This document shows, one piece after another, positions 56,291 through 64,000 of a DNA stretch of 64,000 bases. The notes beneath the pieces were generated by a model. That model made no database searches. It saw only the letters and a list, made by a program, of their open reading frames with translations, and was not told the origin of the DNA. How positions within the stretch are numbered: the stretch's first letter is position 1; each line of letters starts with the position of its first letter. Location of the stretch: assembly GCA_902632595.1 (NCBI GenBank), contig CACPDC010000003.1, positions 41,001 through 105,000 on the forward strand, given 5' to 3'. The position numbers and the translations under genes are program-made. The stretch is from an uncultured SAR116 cluster alpha proteobacterium (GTDB lineage: Bacteria > Pseudomonadota > Alphaproteobacteria > Puniceispirillales > Puniceispirillaceae).

Positions 56291-57260
56291 TTTTTGGTTT
56301 CAATTTGTTCTTACTTTGGATTCAACGTTACGAGTAGCTACCCCTCTAATTTTCTGTGCAATGGCTGGGATCTTCTCGGAGAGGTCAGGAATTATTGATA
56401 TCTCCTTGGAGGGTAAAATGCTTATGGCCGCTTTCGTCGCTGCAGCTGTAGCATACGGGACAGGTTCACCTTGGATTGGCGCTGTTGCTGCTGTTCTTGT
56501 TTCTATCATTGCTAGCCTAATACATGGTTTTGCTTGCATAATTCATCGTGGTAACCAAGTGATATCTGGACTTGCAATAAATATTTTAGCGTCTGGCCTT
56601 ACAGTCATTATCGGGATAGCATTATTTAGACAAGGTGGTCTTACACCGACTCTAACAAAAACCTCAAGGTTTAACTCTATAGAATTACCATTTATAGAAT
56701 TTTTTGAACTACATACTCCAATCTTTGGTGTTATTTATAAACACCTCATATCTGGTCATAATATACTTGTTTGGGCTGCCATAGTAAGTGTGGCTATCAC
56801 ATATTATATATTGTTTAAGACCACCTTTGGTCTAAGGCTTAGGGCAGTAGGTGAAAAACCAGAGGCCATAGATTCCGCTGGAATCTCTGTAACGAAGATG
56901 CGTTTTCAGGCTATTATTATCGCCGGCATTTTATGTGGGCTAGCAGGCGTTTATTTGTCTACCGCTACAGGAGCCGGTTTCGTAAAAGAAATGACGGCTG
57001 GTAAAGGATATATTGCTTTAGCAGCAATGATTTTTGGTAAATGGAGGCCAGTTCCTGCATTATTTGCTTGTTTACTGTTTGGATTTTTAGAGGCCGTCGC
57101 AACACGTATACAAGGAATAGAATTTATATTAATTGGTGAAATATCATCGGATTTGTTAATTGCGCTTCCTTATTTGCTTACGGTAATACTGTTGGCTGGA
57201 TTTATAGGAGGTGTTACCCCTCCCCGAGCTATAGGCCAGCCTTATATTAAGGAACGGTAA
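56283..57260 (+). CDS. Nucleoside ABC transporter permease (NupQ/YufQ-like)
   Basis: ATPLIFCAMAGIFSERSGIIDISLEGKMLMAAF, LRLRAVGEKPEAIDSAGISVTKMR. Confidence 0.95.
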   Translation: MTDFWFQFVLTLDSTLRVATPLIFCAMAGIFSERSGIIDISLEGKMLMAAFVAAAVAYGTGSPWIGAVAAVLVSIIASLIHGFACIIHRGNQVISGLAINILASGLTVIIGIALFRQGGLTPTLTKTSRFNSIELPFIEFFELHTPIFGVIYKHLISGHNILVWAAIVSVAITYYILFKTTFGLRLRAVGEKPEAIDSAGISVTKMRFQAIIIAGILCGLAGVYLSTATGAGFVKEMTAGKGYIALAAMIFGKWRPVPALFACLLFGFLEAVATRIQGIEFILIGEISSDLLIALPYLLTVILLAGFIGGVTPPRAIGQPYIKER

Positions 57261-57265
57261 TCTAT

Positions 57266-57670
57266 ATGCTAACTCAAATAGAAAAGCAATTATGTCGGTC
57301 TGCTATTTCAGCTAGACAAAACGCATACGCACCTTACTCAAAATTTAAAGTTGGCGTAGCAATACTCGACGAATTTGGGAAAATGCACTTAGGTGTAAAC
57401 GTTGAAAATGCTGCTTATCCCCAAGGTAGTTGCGCAGAAGCAGGCGCTATATCTGCTATGATCTTATCAGGTAGTAAGCAAATAAAATTGATAGCTGTAA
57501 GTGGAGGGGGATTGGAACTATGCACACCTTGCGGAGGATGCAGACAAAAAATACGTGAATTTGCTAGTCTAGAAATGCCAGTTTTAATATGCAATGAAAA
57601 AAATTTTAAAAAAAGGTTTCTCTTGAAGACATTGTTACCAGTTTCATTTGGTCCGAAAAACCTGTTCTGA
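57266..57670 (+). CDS. cdd: Cytidine deaminase
   Basis: NAYAPYSKFKVGVAI, NVENAAYPQGSCAEAGAI, CTPCGGCRQKIREFA. Confidence 0.96.
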   Translation: MLTQIEKQLCRSAISARQNAYAPYSKFKVGVAILDEFGKMHLGVNVENAAYPQGSCAEAGAISAMILSGSKQIKLIAVSGGGLELCTPCGGCRQKIREFASLEMPVLICNEKNFKKRFLLKTLLPVSFGPKNLF

Positions 57671-57714
57671 ATTTTCACAAATAAAACTCATCAGCGGTAA
57701 TATATTTATAAATT

Positions 57715-58350
57715 CTATTCAGTGCCATAAATCCTATCGCCCGCATCCCCAAGGCCTGGTAAAATATAAGCGTTTTTATCTAATTCACGGTCAAGCGCTC
57801 CGGCGATTATTGGAATATCTGGATGATGATTGTGAAAGTATTTAATCCCCTCTGGTGCAGCAACAAGGCACACAAACAAAATATTTTTTGCCCCATCTCT
57901 TTTTAAAAAATCAGCAGCTTGTTCAGCTGAACTACCTGAAGCAAGCATCGGATCTACCAAAATAATTTGCCGGTTTTGAATTTGGTCTGGAAGCTTTTTG
58001 AAATATGGCTCCGCCAAATGTGTGTCCGCATTTCTTTGCATACCAATATAACCGATGGGTGCCTCTGGAAGAGTCGCTGATAACGCATCAGCCATTCCAT
58101 TTCCTGCCCGTAGGATTGATACTATACATGGATATGGAGAGGTAAGAATTTTTTGTGTGGTCTTCTCCATCGGCGTTGTTATTTCAGTCTCCTTTACGGA
58201 AAGATGGGAAAATACAGGCCAACTCATAATGTGTCCGATTTCCAATAATGTTTTTCGAAATTCCGGTGAACGTGTGTTCTCGTCTCGCAAAATAGCGAGT
58301 TTATGACTCATTACAGGGTGATCTAGTATAGTCAAAGAATCCATAACCAA
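57715..58350 (-). CDS. upp: Uracil phosphoribosyltransferase
   Basis: HPVMSHKLAILRDENTRSPEFRKTLLEIG, ILRAGNGMADAL, ILVDPMLASGSSAEQAADFLKRDGA, PGLGDAGDRIYGTE. Confidence 0.97.
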   Translation of the reverse strand: MVMDSLTILDHPVMSHKLAILRDENTRSPEFRKTLLEIGHIMSWPVFSHLSVKETEITTPMEKTTQKILTSPYPCIVSILRAGNGMADALSATLPEAPIGYIGMQRNADTHLAEPYFKKLPDQIQNRQIILVDPMLASGSSAEQAADFLKRDGAKNILFVCLVAAPEGIKYFHNHHPDIPIIAGALDRELDKNAYILPGLGDAGDRIYGTE

Positions 58351-58514
58351 ATGTTATCCATGTTTTATGACTATTTTCAAGATGAAACTATTTTCACTGG
58401 AAATTTAATTTTTAAAAAAAAGGGGAGAGAATGAAAGCAATTGTTGATTAACTTGTCATATTTTGACAACTTAAAATTGTTAATTTTCAGGTCCCTTTGC
58501 GAATAGAGAGCAAA

Positions 58515-59099
58515 ATGGCTAAATTGTATTTTTCTTATTCCGCAATGAATGCGGGTAAAACAACAATATTATTGCAGGCCTCTCATAACTATGAGGAAAG
58601 AGGTATGCAAACGCTTCTTCTCACCGCTAAGCTAGATACAAGAGCTGGACCTGGTGTAATAGCCTCTAGAATCGGTCTTAGTGCCGATGCCCTTGCGTTT
58701 TGCAACGATACTAATCTTTTGAGTCTAACTGAAAAATCTAATTTAGAAAAAAAATGCTCTTGCGTATTGGTTGATGAGGCTCAATTCTTGTCAAGAGAGC
58801 AAGTTTGGCAATTGGCCACAATTGCAGATATGCTGGATATCCCTGTTATGTGTTTTGGTTTAAGGACTGATTTTCAAGGAAAATTATTTCCTGGCTCAGG
58901 TGAGTTACTTGCAATCGCTGATGATATTCGAGAAATAAAAACTATATGTCATTGTGGTAAAAAGGCTACCATGGTTGTGAGGCAATTAGAAAATGGTACA
59001 GTGGTCAAAGATGGCGAGCAAATTGAGATAGGCGGTAACGATAAGTATATATCATTATGCAGGCGTCATTGGTCTGAAGTGATGGATGAGAAAACTTAA
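58515..59099 (+). CDS. tdk: Thymidine kinase
   Basis: [71 protein letters not shown]. Confidence 0.97.
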   Translation: MAKLYFSYSAMNAGKTTILLQASHNYEERGMQTLLLTAKLDTRAGPGVIASRIGLSADALAFCNDTNLLSLTEKSNLEKKCSCVLVDEAQFLSREQVWQLATIADMLDIPVMCFGLRTDFQGKLFPGSGELLAIADDIREIKTICHCGKKATMVVRQLENGTVVKDGEQIEIGGNDKYISLCRRHWSEVMDEKT

Positions 59100-59101
59100 A
59101 T

Positions 59102-59725
59102 ATGAAATTTAAAGAGAGTGATAGTTGTTTGCTCGTGATTGATGTTCAACTGGACTTCTGCCCAGGTGGAGCCCTTTCTGTAGATCAAGGGGATCATGTT
59201 GTGGAGCCAATTAATAAATTAATGAAATGTTTTAGTAATGTTGTGTTAACTCAAGACTGGCATCCGGAGTCACATTCCAGTTTCGCAAGCTCTCATCAAG
59301 GCAGTAAACCGTTCTCAGAAATACAACTGCCTTATGGCTCACAAACTTTGTGGCCTGACCATTGTATTCAAAATAGTCGAGGTGCTGAGTTTCACCCTGA
59401 ATTAAATACAGCGTATGCACAATCAATAATTCGAAAAGGTTTTCGTCATGAAGTAGATAGTTATTCCGCTTTTTTCGAAAATGACGGTCAAACAGTGACT
59501 GGTCTGCAAGGGTGGCTCTCATCAAAACAGATTAAAAATGTCTATTTAGCTGGCTTGGCAACAGATTTTTGTGTTGCTTATTCTGCTCTAGATGCAGTGC
59601 GCCTTGGTTTTGATGCAACTGTTATTTTATCTGCTTGTCGTGCAATTGACTTGGAGGGCTCATTAGATCGTCAGCTAACAAATATGCAACATGCGGGAGT
59701 AACTTTATTGGAAAAAATTCTTTAG
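59102..59725 (+). CDS. pncA: Nicotinamidase
   Basis: LLVIDVQLDFCPGGALSVDQGD, TQDWHPESHSSFAS, WPDHCIQNSRGAEFHP, AGLATDFCVAYSALDA. Confidence 0.96.
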   Translation: MKFKESDSCLLVIDVQLDFCPGGALSVDQGDHVVEPINKLMKCFSNVVLTQDWHPESHSSFASSHQGSKPFSEIQLPYGSQTLWPDHCIQNSRGAEFHPELNTAYAQSIIRKGFRHEVDSYSAFFENDGQTVTGLQGWLSSKQIKNVYLAGLATDFCVAYSALDAVRLGFDATVILSACRAIDLEGSLDRQLTNMQHAGVTLLEKIL

Positions 59726-59804
59726 TAAGCAAATCTTGATTTCTTTTCAGCGTATAACGATATAAAACATCCATAAAATATGTCTGTTAAAAGGTCCCTG
59801 TGAA

Positions 59805-61616
59805 ATGACTCAAGAGTTACGCAATATAGCAATTATTGCCCACGTTGATCATGGTAAAACAACCTTAATTGATTCAATTATGAAACAATCTGGCATGTTC
59901 CGTGATAATCAGTCTATTAGCGAAAGATTGATGGATTCAGGTGAATTGGAAAAAGAGAGAGGTATCACAATTCTTGCTAAGCCAACATCTATTCGCTGGA
60001 AGAATGTAAGAATAAATATCATTGATACACCTGGGCATGCTGATTTTGGTGGAGAGGTTGAGCGTGTTTTACATATGGCTGATGGGGTTATATTGCTAAC
60101 TGATTCTGCCGAAGGTCCGATGCCTCAGACAAAATTTGTTTTAGGTAAAGCACTTACACTTGGCTTAAGGCCAATCGTAATTATAAATAAAGTAGATAGA
60201 CCGGATGGTCGCTCTGAAGAGGTGGTAGACGAGGTGTTTGACCTATTTGTTGCCCTTGAAGCAAATGAGCAGCAGCTTGAATTTCCAATTTTATATGCAT
60301 CAGGTCGCGACGGATGGTGCGTAACGGAACTGGAAGATGAACGCACATCATTAGAACCATTATTGAATTTAATTTTGGAACATGTGCCTCCACCAAAACA
60401 AGATTTAAAGGCGCCTTTCGCAATGCTGGCGACATTACTTGACGCAGACCAGTTTCTTGGAAGATGTCTTACTGGAAAAGTTGTACAAGGGACAGCAAAA
60501 ATGAACGAGCAGGTTCGCTCTTTAGATCTTAATGGTAATATTATTGAACACGGTAGACTAACTAAATTAATGCATTTTGAGGGAACAAACAGAGTGCCTG
60601 TTGATAGGGTTGAAGCCGGTGATATAATTTGCATTGCTGGTTTAGCAAAAACGTCTGTTTCAGATACAATCTGTAACTCAGAACAAAAACAGCCAATTCA
60701 GTCAACACCAATTGATCCTCCCACTATGTCAGTTACCATTACTGTGAATGATTCACCATTTGCAGGCCAGGAAGGTAAAAAAGTCACCTCAACAATGATA
60801 CGCGAACGATTGCTATCAGAGGCAGAGACAAATGTAGCAATTACATTCTCAGAGAGTGATAACAAGGATTCTTTCGAAATCGGTGGCAGGGGCGAATTAC
60901 AACTAGGCGTTCTAATTGAGACAATGCGAAGAGAGGGTTTTGAGCTTACTGTATCAAGACCAAGAGTTCTCTATAAGCAAGAAGAAGGACAGCGTTTAGA
61001 GCCAATTGAAGAAGTTATAATAGATGTCGACTCAGAATATTCAAGTTCAGTTATTGATTCCTTAAATCGTCGCAAGGCTGAAATGTTGGATATGCGCGAG
61101 GTTGGCGCAGGTAAGACTAGACTTACTTTTCTTGCTCCATCACGTGGACTGATTGGCTTTCAAAGCAAGTTTCTTACAGACACGAGAGGCACAGGTGTTA
61201 TCAATCGATTATTCCATAGTTATGCAGAATATAAGGGAGATATTCCTGGGCGGAGAAATGGTGTTTTAATCTCAAATGATACTGGTCAGGCTGTTGCTTA
61301 TGCTTTGTTTAATTTGCAGGATCGAGGGGTAATGTTTATCTCCCATCAAACGCATGTATATCAGGGGATGATTGTTGGAGAGCATAATCGTGATAATGAT
61401 TTGGAGGTAAACGTCCTAAAAGGAAAAAAACTTACTAATGTGCGTGCATCTGGAAATGATGACGCAGTTTCCGTATCTCCGCCACGAAACCTCTCGCTAG
61501 AAGAAATGATGGCTTATTTGAATCAGGACGAATTACTTGAAGTAACGCCGACAACATTGCGCCTTCGAAAGCAATATTTATTGTCGCATGAAAGAAAAAA
61601 AGCGGCGAGAAACTAG
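59805..61616 (+). CDS. typA: GTP-binding translational regulator TypA/BipA
   Basis: NIAIIAHVDHGKTTLIDSIMKQSG, ERGITILAKPTSI, DTPGHADFGGEVERVL, NKVDRPDGR. Confidence 0.98.
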   Translation: MTQELRNIAIIAHVDHGKTTLIDSIMKQSGMFRDNQSISERLMDSGELEKERGITILAKPTSIRWKNVRINIIDTPGHADFGGEVERVLHMADGVILLTDSAEGPMPQTKFVLGKALTLGLRPIVIINKVDRPDGRSEEVVDEVFDLFVALEANEQQLEFPILYASGRDGWCVTELEDERTSLEPLLNLILEHVPPPKQDLKAPFAMLATLLDADQFLGRCLTGKVVQGTAKMNEQVRSLDLNGNIIEHGRLTKLMHFEGTNRVPVDRVEAGDIICIAGLAKTSVSDTICNSEQKQPIQSTPIDPPTMSVTITVNDSPFAGQEGKKVTSTMIRERLLSEAETNVAITFSESDNKDSFEIGGRGELQLGVLIETMRREGFELTVSRPRVLYKQEEGQRLEPIEEVIIDVDSEYSSSVIDSLNRRKAEMLDMREVGAGKTRLTFLAPSRGLIGFQSKFLTDTRGTGVINRLFHSYAEYKGDIPGRRNGVLISNDTGQAVAYALFNLQDRGVMFISHQTHVYQGMIVGEHNRDNDLEVNVLKGKKLTNVRASGNDDAVSVSPPRNLSLEEMMAYLNQDELLEVTPTTLRLRKQYLLSHERKKAARN

Positions 61617-61697
61617 AGATATTTGGCTTTTTAATTGAGACTATGATTATTAAACTGAGGACAACAGTAGAAACCACATTGCAAAAATAGGGGCGAT

Positions 61698-61925
61698 ATG
61701 AAGAGATTAGTATGTGATGAATGTGGCACTAATTTTCAGTGCGGTCCATTTAAAGAAAAATCATGTTGGTGTCACCATTTACCTAATCTCCGCACGAATT
61801 TTGATCTTGCAGGTAATTGTGTTTGTCCAGATTGTCTCACTAAAGGTAAGGCAAAGCAAATTACGAAAATGCGTAAGAAGAAATACTCCCAAAGAAGGTT
61901 GGATAAAATTGAGTTAGGTGCGTAG
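61698..61925 (+). CDS. Small cysteine-rich CWC-type protein
   Basis: CDECGTNFQCGPFKEKSCWCHHLP...CVCPDCL pattern. Confidence 0.75.
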   Translation: MKRLVCDECGTNFQCGPFKEKSCWCHHLPNLRTNFDLAGNCVCPDCLTKGKAKQITKMRKKKYSQRRLDKIELGA

Positions 61926-61945
61926 CCTAACAGAGCACATATTTT

Positions 61946-62719
61946 TTAGAATGTATCCTTTGCCTTTCTTAGGGCAGAAAACACCTCAATATCACTCGAA
62001 TTAAGAAGATTGAATTTTTCTCGAATTAAAGGAGAGGAGGTCCGAAGAAATGGGTTTGTTTGCTTTTCCAATTCTAAATTAGTTGGAATAGTTGGCTTAT
62101 TTGCTGCTACCATTTCTTCGACCTCGTCAATGCGAGAAATTAAGGCCTTATTTTGGGTTTCAACGCTTAATGCAAATTTTCCATTCGCTTTCGTATATTC
62201 ATGGCTGCAGTAAATTATTGTCTTATTGGGGAGAGCTGAAATTTTATTTAAACTTTTATACATCGTCTCCATATCTCCTTCAAATACTCTGCCACATCCT
62301 AGAGAAAACAATGTATCACCTGAAAAAAAAATGTTTTCTGATGGTAGATAAAAATTTATCATATCAAGTGTGTGACCAGGTGTATGGAGAATTTTCACGG
62401 GCGAATCCGCAAACAAAAAGCTATCTTCTTCTGTTAGTCCTTGAGATAAATGTGCAATTGGAACAGTTGAATTATTAGCGGGTCCTATCACTTTACAATT
62501 CCACCGCTTGTATAGGCTATTTATTCCGTCTGTGTGATCCCAATGATGGTGTGTTACCCAAATCTCAGATAAATGCCACCCGTTTTTATCAAGTACTTTA
62601 TTATAACATGCTGCATCACCTGCGTCGATCGCAATAGTCTTTTTTGTATGTTTGTCATGAAGCAGTATTCCAAAATTATCTGATAGATAATTAAACAGGG
62701 CTATTTCAATTCGAGACAT
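61946..62719 (-). CDS. gloB: Hydroxyacylglutathione hydrolase (glyoxalase II)
   Basis: THHHWDHTDGI, HTPGHTLDMINFYL, FSGDTLFSLGCGRVFEG, YCSHEYTKANGKFAL; likely start MSRIEIALF at 62719. Confidence 0.96.
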   Translation of the reverse strand: MSRIEIALFNYLSDNFGILLHDKHTKKTIAIDAGDAACYNKVLDKNGWHLSEIWVTHHHWDHTDGINSLYKRWNCKVIGPANNSTVPIAHLSQGLTEEDSFLFADSPVKILHTPGHTLDMINFYLPSENIFFSGDTLFSLGCGRVFEGDMETMYKSLNKISALPNKTIIYCSHEYTKANGKFALSVETQNKALISRIDEVEEMVAANKPTIPTNLELEKQTNPFLRTSSPLIREKFNLLNSSDIEVFSALRKAKDTF

Positions 62720-62724
62720 TTGAG

Positions 62725-63165
62725 TTACCAGCTGCCAGAATTTGGCATTGAGCTCCAAGGCTCCTGTTCAGGCTGTTTTTCGCCTTCTTGAAGAAGCTCA
62801 ATGGAAATTCCGTCAGGAGACTTTATAAACGCCATATACCCATCGCGCGGCGGTCTATTAATTGTGATTCCTTTATCCATTAAACTCTGACATGTTTCAT
62901 AAATATCATCCACTCGATAAGCAAGATGACCAAAATTTCTTCCGTTTGTATACTCTTCTGGATCCCAATTATAGGTTAACTCCAATTCAGGGGACCTATT
63001 TTCTTTTGCAGAATTTTTATCTTTGGGGGCACATAAAAACACATTTGTAAACCTGCCCTTTTCGGAATCATATCTACCTAACTCAATAAATCCTAGCTTG
63101 TTACAATAAAAATCAATTGATACGTCTAAATTTTTTACTCTTACCATAGTGTGAATATAACGCAT
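62725..63165 (-). CDS. gloA: Lactoylglutathione lyase (glyoxalase I)
   Basis: MRYIHTMVRVKNLDVSIDFYCNKLGF, LELTYNWDPEEYTNGRNFGHLAYRVDDIY, FIKSPDGISIELLQ. Confidence 0.96.
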   Translation of the reverse strand: MRYIHTMVRVKNLDVSIDFYCNKLGFIELGRYDSEKGRFTNVFLCAPKDKNSAKENRSPELELTYNWDPEEYTNGRNFGHLAYRVDDIYETCQSLMDKGITINRPPRDGYMAFIKSPDGISIELLQEGEKQPEQEPWSSMPNSGSW

Positions 63166-63326
63166 GTATTAACCCTCAGATGAATTTCTATCTTGTAGTT
63201 TTCCGAAAGATTCACAGTATATCCATAATCATTTTACTGTTCAATGTCTTTCATTTTAATTATTGTTTTACACAAAACAATGCAAGGTTTGAGGATCATA
63301 ACCCTTATTTGAATAGGAGAAAAGAT

Positions 63327-64000
63327 GTGCCGGACTTCGCCTTATCAGCAAATTTGGGATACTTATTCACGGAATACAATTTAATTGATGCTATAACTCG
63401 TTCTGGTGAAGCAGGATTTCGAGCTGTTGAATGTCAAAGACCTTATCACATATCCCCTAGTGATTTAAGACTGGCATGTGAGCGTGCGGGCATTCCAATG
63501 CTTGTTATAAATACCGCTAAAGGTGATCAGGGACGATTTGGTTTATCAGCGCTCCATGATGCAATTCCGCAAGCAAGGCAGGCAATTAATCAGGCTATAG
63601 CCTATGCAAAAGAAATTGATGTGAAATATATTCACATTCTCTCGGGCATTACCTCCGCTCCTTCTGCTTTCGATACTTTGTGCTTTAACATAGATTATGC
63701 TCTAGAGATGTTACAAGGTACAAAAGTGCAGATATTAATAGAACCTATAAATACATATTCTGTACCTGGGTATTTTCTCTCTTCAGTGCAATGCGCAAGC
63801 AATGTAATAGCTAAAATAAATTCCGACAGAGTAGGCATTATGTTTGATTGTTTCCATATACTTCATATAAAAGGTTCAAGAAAAGCTCTTTTAGAGACTT
63901 TTAAATCTCTAAAGACGGATGTTCGACATATTCAGTTTGCTTCCTTCCCAGATAGAAATGAGCCTAATAAAAATTCTTTTTCTTATGCTCATTTATTTAA
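63327..64000 (+). CDS. hyi: Hydroxypyruvate isomerase-like TIM-barrel protein, 3' truncated (GTG start)
   Basis: Frame from GTG 63327 stays open to window end: VPDFALSANLGYLFTEYNLIDAITRSGEAGFRAVECQRPYHIS...LVINTAKGDQGRFGLSAL; SD AGGAG; absent from ORF track because it runs off the edge. Confidence 0.85.
   Translation, partial: MPDFALSANLGYLFTEYNLIDAITRSGEAGFRAVECQRPYHISPSDLRLACERAGIPMLVINTAKGDQGRFGLSALHDAIPQARQAINQAIAYAKEIDVKYIHILSGITSAPSAFDTLCFNIDYALEMLQGTKVQILIEPINTYSVPGYFLSSVQCASNVIAKINSDRVGIMFDCFHILHIKGSRKALLETFKSLKTDVRHIQFASFPDRNEPNKNSFSYAHLF

Overview
This 64 kb window looks like core chromosome of an AT-rich alphaproteobacterium; the family-level identity is inferred from gene content only. 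The left part carries serA-like/moeB/dut/coaBC/ubiB/ubiE, then mutM, rpsT, dnaA-dnaN-recF-gyrB and a RegB/RegA-type redox two-component pair. The centre has three EamA permeases, a GT4 glycosyltransferase, ppx/ppk, an iron-type ABC permease behind a Fur-like box, xdhC, a RadD-like helicase, rpe, trhO, an AotPJQMO-like basic amino-acid ABC operon, gpx, an FAD monooxygenase, hppA, and a tandem glycine riboswitch before a DadA-like oxidoreductase. The right part is dominated by nucleotide and polyamine functions: pyrC, potFGHI-like genes, pyrE, ribokinase-like, nucleoside hydrolase, a 2OG-Fe(II) oxygenase, a BMP/Nup nucleoside ABC transporter, cdd, upp, tdk and pncA, followed by typA, gloB, gloA and hyi. 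I saw no CRISPR array, prophage, transposase, rRNA or tRNA. I found no clear wholly new system. The best leads are: the deacylase gene in the amino-acid ABC operon, which lacks a canonical start (ATA behind a good SD) and is split by a frameshift at an A6 run; the oxygenase embedded in a nucleoside uptake operon; the tandem glycine riboswitch controlling a D-amino-acid-dehydrogenase-like gene; an HTH domain fused to CoaBC; and hairpins directly downstream of the binding-protein gene in all three ABC operons.
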